In this document: piece after piece, positions 44,688 to 54,729 of the stretch | Position numbering within the stretch: the first letter of the stretch is position 1 | Layout: each line of letters begins with the position of its first letter | From: Rugalucina vietnamica | Taxonomy: Eukaryota; Mollusca; Bivalvia; Lucinida; Lucinidae | Direction: 5' to 3' | NCBI GenBank assembly: GCA_964017185.1 | Contig: OZ024869.1 | Location: forward strand, 7,586,501-7,650,500 | DNA length: 64,000 nt | Position numbers and translations under genes: made by a program | Notes under the pieces: generated by a model | Seen by the model: the letters and a program-made list of their open reading frames with translations, nothing else | What the model was told of the DNA's origin: nothing | Database searches by the model: none

Positions 44688-44966
44688 AGGAAAACAAGTC
44701 CGTGCAATATATACCCCCTTATACCCCACTTTTATATAGCAAAACTGGGGTATGCAGGGGTATACATATTTTTCTTATTTTTGCTCCAAAACATAGATAG
44801 TGGGTACTCGTTAGAACCGCCTCGACGAGGCGGTTCTAACGTGTACCCACAACCTATGTTTTGAGCAAAAATAAGAAAAATATCCATTTTTTTCTGATGA
44901 AATTTTCAATTTTTGTTACTGAATTTTTTTCCATATATTGCATGGGCAAGTTTTCGTAATGATTTT
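44688..44966 (+). mobile_element. MITE family B copy 6, best preserved
   Basis: The left end CATCAGGAAAACAAGTCCGT is roughly mirrored by the right end TGGGCAAGTTTTCGTAATG. The central hairpin at about 44803-44850 pairs ACTCGTTAGAACCGCCTCG with CGAGGCGGTTCTAACGTGT. The flanks read CAAAACATAGATAGTGGGT and ACCCACAACCTATGTTTTG, so the stem extends to roughly 35 bp with mismatches. Confidence 0.85.
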
Positions 44967-45030
44967 GGAAAAGTCTCTCTTCTAATCATTGGTCTCATCC
45001 AAGACATTGTGGAATTCTAGGCACTCATTT

Positions 45031-47302
45031 TAAGGATGTTCGCTGCCAATGAAAAAGTATTCAAACTTTTTTTCTAACCACTCTTTTTTGATTTCAAATT
45101 ACAACACAAGACATTTGAAAACAAAATAAATATAGGGTAGTGTGCATTTTTTCAAGCTACAGGCCTCTGAATGAGACCTCTGAGCACCATGTTTTAAATT
45201 TGGTAAAATTAATTTAATTTTTAATTCTTTGAAACAAAAATACACCTAGAATGCTTTCAAAAGTCATAATATTTACGTAACGCAGACTATTTTGGACCAA
45301 AAGCATAGAAAAATTTGCAACTTGGAGTGGATGACAAAATTTTACGATTCCTTTTTCAACCCTACCCCTATACTTGAAAAGTTGGAAAAATCAATATTTT
45401 GAAATGTGCCGAATTCATATTTGTTGATTCAAATTTTTTCTTGTATTTTCACACAACATAGAACTTGGTAATTATGTTCGAATAAAAGAAAGAAATATAT
45501 AGTGTAGTGAAAAGGTACAAGTAGGCAAAGATCAGGAAAAGGCGCAACCAGAAAAAGACTCCCACTCCAAAAACCGAGGCGGGAAAAAAACAAACTAACA
45601 ATCAGGCACTTATACCATGAAACAATCGTAAGCCGAATGGGCAGCTATTTTCCCAATAGGTGGCCACTCAGTTACCTTAACTTAACTAAAAATATGAAAA
45701 CATACATAAGGCGCCAACAGCACAAAAACTTTTAAACACCAAGACATAAAACAAAAAGAACCACCACAGAAGTATCGACTTGGAACGATCAGTAACACAA
45801 AGTTACTGGCGGGCTTAAACCGGTTTTACATGGCCATAACCTCACCCTCAGCTTCTGCAGTGGTTCATAACATTTAGTTAGTTATTCGGTCCTCGTGGTG
45901 ACTCTCTAACTAGTCAATGAATCATCAAGAACAAACAAATAAATCATGATAAACATCCTGATGAATCAAAAACCAGGACTCACAGATTCAGTAAGCTGCC
46001 CGACGATGGAGATCCCTGGGCGCCGAATAACCTACTAACTCCGGAGCAAAAGAAAAACACCAGTTGGACCCCGGTGGGCCAAGCAACAGACAAGAAGCTC
46101 CGGCCCCAACCAACTAAAATGAATAGCTTTATGTCGGGGCCATCATAGTCTGACGCCCGACCCACCGGCGTGCAATTAAAGAAGGCAGCATAGTTATCAA
46201 CCATGATTGGGTTAAAAACTAAGCATGCAGACTGTCGCATGACATTCAAGTTATAACCTATACGTTTGTAACGTGTTATGATTTTTCTGAACTGAAAAGA
46301 AAAATCATTAATTCCTTTAAGTTTCTTAAATTTGTAAACCAAGTCACCATAAAATTCAGGTTCCGAAAGGCCCTCACTTAAAAGCGTCTTTAACCCAACA
46401 TTATATTTGGAAATCAATTCATAGTGTCTACGATAAAATTTAGAAAATGTTTTTCGAAGTTTATGATACCGATAGCCCTGTTGGAGAAGTTTTGCCGTTA
46501 AACATTTATTTCGAGCGTTGAAGTCTGTAACATGATTGCAGACTCTAGCAAACCTAATAAGTTGCGAAATGTATACACCATAAGAAGCACGACGAGGAAC
46601 GTCACCATCCAAAAAAGGAAAATTTACTATATCAAAATCAAAGTCATCGCGCTTATCATAAATTTTAGAAGAAAGAAATCCATTTGCAACAGAAAGATGT
46701 AGATCTAAAAAGGGGGCTTCAGTATCTGAGATATTGGCTTTGTTCAACCGAAGTTCAGGTGGATAAATTTGATTGACCATACCTTCAAAATAAGGGTTGT
46801 CAATGTTCAATAGGTCATCGAGGTACCTAGATGTGGAACTAAGCATATAAGAGAGAACCAACAACTTGAAAATCGCCATTTTCAGCCTTTCTACGGCTGT
46901 TTTGTTTCAAAAAGCCCATTTCATAAAACCACCTAAAATTTTAAAACCAGCACACTAAAGACACAAAGACTGACTTAGAAGACCATGTACATATATACTG
47001 CTGCTAAAATTAACATCGATCTAGTGCAATTAATTTTAAGATGTGTAATATTCAAGTTTAATCTACCCTACCCCCTAAATTTTACTGACAACTAAAATTT
47101 TCTGAAAAGTTGCAGAAAATGGGGTGAAAAAATGAAGTTTCTTAGATTGACAATTTTCATGGCTCATTCAATGCATATCATCAATATGTATCCAAATATG
47201 AAATATTAGGAATTTCAAAATATCTGCAACCGTTTACGAGATATTCAAGAAAAGAAAAACCGGAAGTTCCGAAATGTCAAATGTTGGCAGCGAACATCCT
47301 TA
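45031..47302. mobile_element. TIR element interrupted by a Naiad copy
   Basis: The ends TAAGGATGTTCGCTGCCAA (45031-45049) and TTGGCAGCGAACATCCTTA (47284-47302) are perfect 19-bp inverted repeats. Removing the Naiad insertion at 45511-46838 leaves about 940 bp without coding. The left part has a relative at 38.1-38.6 kb. That the two ends belong to one insertion is inferred from the perfect match. Confidence 0.65.
45511..46838 (-). mobile_element. Naiad-type Penelope-like element copy C (reverse), 5' truncated
   Basis: The reverse-strand open frame 46879-45980 (299 codons) starts in upstream flanking sequence. It enters the element at the catalytic TSRYLDDLLNIDNPYFEGMV and proceeds through SDTEAPFLDLHLSVANGF, FPFLDGDVPRRASYGVYIS and LLQQGYRYHKLRKTFSKFY. 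A base missing in GRASDYDGPD shifts the natural C-terminus. The element 3' end is TGCCTACTTGTACCTTTT, reading down at 45511. The RT fingers and palm before YLDD are absent, so it is inactive. Confidence 0.85.
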
Positions 47303-47304
47303 AA

Positions 47305-47543
47305 TGAGCCACGACGTGAGAAAACCGGTCTTTGGGGTTTCCGACCAGGTCCGACACAAACCGGCCTCTACAAGCTCAGAAAAGAGCTCTAGACGCTTGA
47401 AATTTCGGATTTAAGTAGAAGAGGAATTGTACTATCCGAGTAGCGAAAACAAAGGCGCTGATCAGCTTCGCAGTTACTGCGAAGCTGATCTGCGTCTTTG
47501 TTTACGCATAGGCAATAATCCCGTTTTCTCACGATGTGGCTCA
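47305..47543 (+). mobile_element. MITE family A copy 8, best preserved
   Basis: The ends TGAGCCACGACGTGAGAAAA and TTTTCTCACGATGTGGCTCA are inverted repeats. The internal palindrome at 47442-47512 is nearly perfect: GCGAAAACAAAGGCGCTGAT, CAGCTTCGCAGT, ACTGCGAAGCTG, ATCTGCGTC. It abuts the TIR element to its left. Confidence 0.9.
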
Positions 47544-47935
47544 AATCATAAGCCCATAGGCATGCATTTTAGTATGCATTGTAAATGTTTTAAAATCACA
47601 TCCTAAATGTTTTGCTGCCTTGCATTATATATAAATGCTGAATTTAGCTGCCCATCCTGCACCTGAGGTGGTGATCAGAAACTGATCAGTATCAGAAGAT
47701 AGATATATACGGGTCCGAGAGACAACTTGAGTGCGTTTATATAATACCAAAAGCTCCTATTCTACTTTTGATAATACTAAGCATTTGTATGCTGCAATGT
47801 ACGACATAATGAAGAGTTGAGACGTTACGTGTCATATTGTAGATGATGTACTTTTTTATTCATTATGCAATATTTTAACAAAGTTCATAGAATATAAAAG
47901 GTTTAAGTTGTCGTGGCGAGGATTTAAACTGTGAG

Positions 47936-48022
47936 ACAGAGAGGGAGGGAAGTGGGGGTTTAGGCGGAGGGAAGTGGGGGCGAAGGGAGAGGGAAGTGGG
48001 GGCATAGGAGTAGGGAAGCGGG
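47936..48022. repeat. G-rich minisatellite
   Basis: Imperfect units of GGGAAGTGGGGGC (about 27 bp spacing) three to four times. Several runs of three to five G could form a G-quadruplex. The rest of 47544-48506 shows nothing recognisable. Confidence 0.7.
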
Positions 48023-49419
48023 AATTGGATACCCCCTGTCCACCCCGACAAAATACATGATTAGTGTCAGCTGTAAATATTTACCTCTGGTACATATACG
48101 TATATTTTTATAACACAAGCATCACCAAATAGAACAACTAAAGGTTGCTTACAATTCGACATTAGCTGAAAGGCAACGTAAGCTAAGCCGTCTAACGAAA
48201 GTGGAACGAGGTACCAAAATGGTAGCAGCTGATCTAGTCAGTATTATCCTTTAGGGACATTTTATTACTCCCTACAGAGATGAGACAATCACCTCATTAT
48301 GACAGTTCTTTGATGTCTGGATCATACTGCACCATTAGGGGTTATTAACCGAATAAACAGTGGTACCAATATAGCTCTTTCAGAAGTTAAGCCTTTAAGG
48401 TACAATATCTTGCTTCTATAACCATGATGGCATGTCATGGTCGCCTAAATTTCAAACAATAAACAGTCCAGCTAAGGTACCGCACATCAAAGGATTGTGT
48501 TATCTAAAAAGGTACAAGTAGGCAAAGATCAGGAAAAGGCGAAATCAGAAAAAGATTCCCACTCCAAAAACCGAGGTGGGAAAAACACAAACTAACAATC
48601 AGGTACTTATACCATGAAACACATTGTAAGCCGAATGAGCAGCTATTTTCCCAATAGGTGGCCACTCAGTTACCTTAAGTTCTCAACTAAATATATGAAA
48701 ACATACATAAGACGCCAACAGCACAAAAATGTGTTTAAACACCAAGACATAAAACAAAAAGAACCACCACAGAAGTATCGCCTTGGAACGATCAGTAACA
48801 CAAAGTTACTGGCGGTCTTAAACCGGTTTTACATGGCCATAACCTCACCCCCAGCTTCTGCAGTGGTTCATAACATTTAGTTCTTCGGTCCTCGTGGTGA
48901 ATCTCTAACTAGTCAATGAATCAGGAAGAAAAAACAAATAAATCACGATAAACATCCTGATGAATCAAAAACCAGGACTCACAGAATGAGTAAGCTGCCC
49001 GACGATGGAGATCCATGGGCGCCGAATAACCTACTAACTCCGGAGCAAAAGAAAAACACCAGTTGGACCCCGGTGGGCCAAGCAACAGACAAGAAGCTCC
49101 GGCCCCAACCAACTAAAATGAATAGCTTTCTGTCGGGTCATTATAGAGTCTGACGCCCGACCCACCGGCGTGCAATTAAAGAAGGCAGCATAGTTATCAA
49201 CCATGATTGGGTTAAAAACTAAGCATGCAGACTGTCGCATAACATTCAAGTTATAACCTATACGTCTGTATCTTGTTATGATTTTTCTGAACTGAAAAGA
49301 AAAATCATTAATTCCTATAAGTTTCTTAAGTTTGTAAACCAAGTCTCCATAAAATTCAGGTTCCGAAAGGCCCTCACTTAAAAGCGTCTTTAACCCAACA
49401 TTATATTTGGAAATCAATT

Positions 49420-49686
49420 AAAGATAAAGATAAAGAAGCTTTATTTATACGTCGCGTTTTTAACAGACAACATTAGCTCATGATCTATTATGCGACATAA
49501 CAAATATCCTTAACAGATACTTACCTGCCTTCTTGTATCTTCCTGGAATTACCCTTTTATTGCGAGCGTCAGCAAGGGAGCTACCAGTACCATTTTTACG
49601 CCTTTGGTATGGCGCGGCCGAGGATCGAACCTGCGACCCCCCGATCCCGAAGCGAACGCTCTACCACTTGAGCTATCGGGGCCGGT
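49420..49686 (-). mobile_element. tRNA-derived SINE nested in Naiad copy D
   Basis: On the reverse strand: GATAGCTCAAGTGGTAGAGC (A box), GGTTCGATCC (B box), a 267-bp body and a (TTTATC)n tail. AATT flanks both sides (49416-49419 and 49687-49690). The uninterrupted sequence in copy C (about 46412-46430) confirms the borders. Confidence 0.9.
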
Positions 49687-50270
49687 AATTCAAAGTGTCT
49701 ACGATAAAATTTAGAAAAGGTTTTTCTAAGTTTATGATACCGATAGCCCTGTTGGAGAAGTTTTGCCGTTAAACATTTATTTCGAGCGTTGAAGTCTGTA
49801 ACATGATTGCAGACTCTAGCAAACCTAATAAGTTGCGAAAAGTATACACCATAAGAAGCAAGACGAGGAACGTCACCACCCAAAAAAGGAAAATTTACTA
49901 TATCAAAATCAAAGTCATCGCGCTTATCATTAATTTTAGAAGAAACAAATCCATTTGCAACAGAAAGATGTAGATCTAAAAAGGGGGCTTCGGTATCTGA
50001 GATATTGGCTTTGTTCAGCTGAAATTCAGGTGGATAAATTTGATTGACCATACCTTCAAAATAAGGGTTGTCAATGTTCAAAAGGTCATCGAGGTACCTA
50101 GATGTGGAATTAAAAGCCTCGATAACATCAGCTTGATTATCATGGTAAAGAGAATCCACGAAATCTCTTTCGTAGCAGTATAAAAATAAATCAGCTACGA
50201 GAGGTGCGCTATTTGTACCCATCGGAATTCCAACAATTTGTCTGTATAACTTGGTCCCAAATCTAATATA

Positions 50271-51462
50271 TACTGACGTCAACAAAAAACGCCTCAGTCA
50301 ACTTTGACACGTCATATTGCCAAGATTACCAACTTTAATTATTCTAACTATTGGTCATATCTTTTGCTAACCTTTTACGCATTCGGAAATGCTGAATTGG
50401 AATTATTCAGACATCTGCTTGAAACATGGCATGCTGTTGAAAACATACACCCCTCGCGAAATCCATATTCTGTTCATGAACCGGTATATCAGGCATCGCT
50501 TCTTTCGATTACTGAAAGTCTCCTTTGCAATACCAACACATGGGCCATAGAGTAGGATATCCATACGTGGCCATATGTTGTTGAAACACATTTTTTAAAA
50601 CCAAATTTCGTTCTCTAGCGTTATTGGCGTCATTGCAGCTAATGATCAATACTTAAATGGTAATCGCCGTCAAAATGGTCAAAAAGTTTTCAAATGCTAT
50701 CCTGGCATGGCTATTTGACAAAAAAATAGTTTCTATTGTTCTTTCTTTGCCTTTCAGCCTGAAACAAACGTCCTTACGGATAACGTGTATTTGACGTCTA
50801 AGGAAATAAGCGTCAGACTACCATTGCTCCATTCTTGGCTATTTATTTGAAATAATGCGACTACTTTATGAAAATGAACACAAGGTGTACATCCGAATAT
50901 AACGGCATCGTTTCTGAAATGTTTCATCATAAGAATTCGTAAGCATAAGAGACGTCGACGTCAAAATGATTTTGCCACAGAAGCGTCGGCGAATGAGCTT
51001 GGGTAACAAAAATCGATATAGGGAATCATGTGTCGATGCGAATAATGATCCCGGACTATGGAGTCGCTTCGAACGCCAGAAACCGAGCGGTATCATTTTT
51101 TTTCGTTCTGTCTGATTCCTTTCTTGTGAAAAGTCCCTTTGATAATTTCAGTATTTCAACTTCAAATAGTCCAGTGATGTTGCATTTCAAAATTTTGATG
51201 TTCACACGTTTGTAAAACGACTTTGCACGGCTTTCAAGAATTTTCACGTCAAAAACGTCTATATAATGACGTCAGGGTGCATTTTTAAAAATGGTGCACC
51301 CACGCAAGTTTTGAGAAAAGTACGCATCTTAATCAAATTCAGTTTATGCTATACCATGAGAGAGAAGGTAAAAATAAGGAAAATGCAAGTTTCGTTCATA
51401 TTGTGTATCTTTTGGCAAAGTTATGCAAAATTTTCGATGAGGCTTTTTTATTGACGTCAGTA
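50271..51462. mobile_element. 1.19-kb TIR element nested in Naiad copy D, TA target
   Basis: The left end TACTGACGTCAACAAAAAAC and the inverted right end TACTGACGTCAATAAAAAAG continue GCCTCA, giving about 26 bp with one mismatch and one indel. TA flanks both sides (50269-50270, 51463-51464), and copy F at 60.60 kb supplies the empty site AATATTTATATTAG. TGACGTCA lies in both ends and at 51267-51274. Internal frames (for example 51056-51247 reverse) have no recognised transposase. Confidence 0.85.
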
Positions 51463-52440
51463 TAGATATTATCAAGGAGATAGGACAAGGCGTCGCACAT
51501 ATTCTGACATGACCAAAGTGTATACCGACTTTGGATAGAGGAAGTGAAAAAAAGCCCGTCAGTCATTACATGCCAAATAAAGTGAACCATAGTTTTTTAA
51601 TGCCCTTTTGAAGGTCCACTCTATCAAATCCAGAAGTTTTTCTTTTATTAGATTTTGTGGTAATGTTGTATACAGAGTAGAAAAATCATATGTAGACAAG
51701 CTTGTCGCACAGAACCCTCTACACTTCAATTTACTGAGCACCTCACCAGAATTTTTATTGACCAAAACCAATTTTTATTTGAAGTTTCATACACTGTCTC
51801 ACAGTATCTTATATATAACATGAGACTTGATAGCAGTAAGACAGGAAGTTAATAATTTAGAAAGTTCAGTGGTAGAACAAGAGCTAGAATTTGCAATAAA
51901 TCTAGCTTTGTATGGTCTTTTGTGAAGCTTAGGTAACCAATACATCGTAGGAAGTTTGTCTTGGCCTTCATTGACACAAACAGAAAACTTAACAGGTAAA
52001 TCGTTTGGCAATATCCTGTTTTACTCTATATTCTACATATACAAGATCCATTGATTTTCAGTCTTAATCAGAATCATTAACCACTGAAAGTTCCCTACCA
52101 TTCACAGATGAAGTGATAGTAGTCTTAGAGCATAAATGATTGAAACAGTTGCACTTCTTGGCATTGCACTTGGAAATACTAGGGTACATTCCAGGTCTCT
52201 TGAACGTATTAATATATTTACGTAAAATTGGTGCTTTTAGTGGAGATAACCTAATCTGAAGATTATTACGAAACATATTTGAATTAGAAGCTCCGTGTAG
52301 ATTAACAGTAGATGCCGAAAATAAATTAAGAGGTGTCACCCTAACAGAAGGTAATAAATTTTGAAAATTGTTAGTTGAATGAGGAATCCGTACAGTAGAC
52401 GCGGCATGCAACCTCCTTTATTTGCCCCTACCCCTGGGAG

Positions 52441-53420
52441 GCATGCTGAGTTCGATGAGTTGCATAAATTGAACTATAAATTCGGTGAGTTGGATAAGCT
52501 GCTTGCTGAGATCGATGAGTTGGGTAAGTTACATGCTGAGTTCGATGAGTTGGATAAGTTGCATGCTGAGTTCGATGAGTTGGGTAAGTTACATGCTGAG
52601 TTCGATGAGTTGGGTAAGTTACATGCTGAGTTCGGTGAGTTGGATAAGTTGCATGTTGAGTTCGATGAGTTTGACAAGTTGCATGTTGAGTTCGATGAGT
52701 TGGGTAAGTTACATGCTGAGTTCGATGAGTTGGGTAAGTTACATGCTGAGTTCGGTGAGTTGGATAAGTTGCATGCTGAATTCGATGAGTTGGATAAGTT
52801 GCATGTTAAGTTCGATGAGTTGGATAAGTTGCATGCTGAGTTCGATGAGTTGGGTAAGTTACATGCTGAGTTCGGTGAGTTGGATAAGTTGCATGCTGAG
52901 TTCCATGAGTTGGATAAGTTACATGCTGAGTTCGATGAGTTGGATAAGTTACATGCTGAGTTCGATGCGTTGGATAAGTTGAAAAATACTGCCGATGAGT
53001 GAATCGATAAGTTCGAGGCGTTGAATGAGTTGAGCAATGAGTTGGATAAGTTAGATGAGCTGGATAAGTTACATGCTGAACGATGAGTTTTATAAGTTGC
53101 ATGCTGAATTCGATGAGTTGCATAAGTTGAACAATAGGTTAGGTGTGTTGGATAGCTTTTGTAAGTTGCATGTTGAGTTCGATGAGTTCCATAAGTTTGA
53201 TGAGGGGGATAAGCCAAGCAATAAGTTGAGGGATGAGTTGTGTACGTTAAACAATAAGTTCGATGAGTTGAATATGGTGCATGCTGAGTTCGATGAGTTG
53301 GGTAAGTTGCATGCTGAATTCGATGAGTTTGATAAGTTGTATGTTGAGTTGAATGAGTTGCATAAGTTGAACTATAAGTTAGGTGAGTTGGATAATTTGA
53401 GGGATGAGGGATGTGTTCCA
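52441..53420. repeat. 30-bp minisatellite, open in several frames
   Basis: About 32 units of the type GAGTTGGATAAGTTGCATGC + TGAGTTCGAT. They are homogeneous in the middle (52530-52990) and decayed outward. The 30-bp period is a multiple of three and stop codons are absent from five of six frames, so long frames arise: + 52379-53002 (EFDELDKLHA repeats) and - 53421-52474 (SSNSACNLSN repeats). No start context, splice sites or homology support a protein. It directly abuts the 5' end of Naiad copy D. Confidence 0.85.
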
Positions 53421-54729
53421 TCAGTTAAACAATAACAGCGGTTGAGAAAAAAAAGAAGGGCCACCGGTATGTGTGGGACTGATTTGGCAAAACTGTCATT
53501 ATTTATTGCTTATATTCTACAAGGTCAAATTGCTGGCTTCACGTTCAGACTTATTTCAAGTTGTTTGATATGATAATTTCAAGTTTCTACAACCATACAT
53601 AATAGAAATGGGAAACGCGGTGACCTAGTGGTAGAGCGCAGAGCGTGTTATTGTGACGGAAGTAATGAGTGTCACTATAGGTTCATTTTCTGAAGTGTGT
53701 GCGAAAACGAAATAACCTGAATTCCTTATGTTACTTTCATTCAATAAATGTTTAATTTCTGCAATTCCTGCACCTATCCATCAGCCAATAGAGTAAACGC
53801 TATGAGAGAAAATTCACCTCAACTTCGGCGACAACAGCAATGTGCGTCACCGATCGTATCGGTTTGTAGACATTCCATATCACGTGATTCTCAGCTGCGT
53901 TATGTACGTTTTCATATTTTAGTTAAGTTCTGTGTAATGGGCAAACATTTTTGCAAAAATATGAGTAATGTATGTTTTATACAATATGGTTTATACAACA
54001 GGACTTTGCTTCTTTTTAATGCATTGAATATTGGATGAAATATTTATCACATTCCTCGTACATACACATTTTACATAGGATAAAAACAAAGCGGATGTCT
54101 ATTCATTTGCTGACCATATAATAATCGTCATTTAAAAAGATGACTGCATGGTCAACATCTGCTTCATTTTTATCCCATGAAAGACATGTATGTACAAAGG
54201 AATGTGATTAAAATTTGTAGACTTTCGCCGCTGAATTTTCAATACGACTTTCATCAAGTATTTAATGCATTATAAAGAAGGAATGTGACTTACATTCTTT
54301 TCATAGGCGACATCTGTTTTTTTTTTAAATAATGTACGTGCAAAGATGATAAAAGATTGCGCACTCTTTGCCATGGAATTTTAATGAAACAGAGGACAAA
54401 AATGCATTCTGCACCTTTCATAGATAGCCTAATAAAACTAGCAAATAATTACTCTTGATATTCAAACGCCGGCTGTTACACACGCCTCCGAATAAAGGAC
54501 TCTATCCCATACCACTGCATTATTATACAATTCCTTTATTCCTTTAGAATAAAAAGCAAATAATTAACTCACGCTTTTGCATTAGAAACCGGGCGTTGTC
54601 TTATCAACTGTTTACACATAACTGTATACACATATCCCAGATGCAACATCCCTTTGCTTTTCTTAGCATTTTCGCAACTAACAACCAGTTAGTAATTACA
54701 GTTGTACATTGTTTAACAGTAATGTGGCA
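53421..54729. other. upstream region of the fucosyltransferase, with a tRNA-like scrap
   Basis: 53612-53640 holds GCGGTGACCTAGTGGTAGAG, an A-box-like fragment of a SINE head without a B box. Otherwise I see no gene or repeat. The promoter and any 5' UTR exons of the downstream gene are presumably here but are not identifiable. Confidence 0.4.

Larger units (their letters stand above)
48507..52411 (-). mobile_element. Naiad-type Penelope-like element copy D (reverse), with two nested insertions
   Basis: One copy split into three parts, read from 52411 downward. 52411-52064 encodes KCNAKKCNCFNHLC, a Cys-rich segment like that preceding the GIY-YIG domain of Penelope-like elements, then breaks. 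52011-51465 gives LPVKFSVCVNEGQDKLPTMY, WLPKLHKRPYKARFIANSSS and YDFSTLYTTLP. After the insertion at 50271-51462 the frame resumes (50285-49596) with IVGIPMGTNSAPLVADLFLY and RYLDDLLNID. After the SINE (49420-49686) it continues to the C-terminus and 3' UTR, ending near 48507. The order Cys-segment then RT matches the permuted Naiad group. The GIY-YIG core itself is not visible and the copy is dead. Confidence 0.8.

Noticed and set aside
52379..53421. Repeat protein gene encoded by the minisatellite
   Set aside because: Five frames are open because of unit composition, there is no start or splice evidence, and the + frame begins in antisense Naiad sequence.
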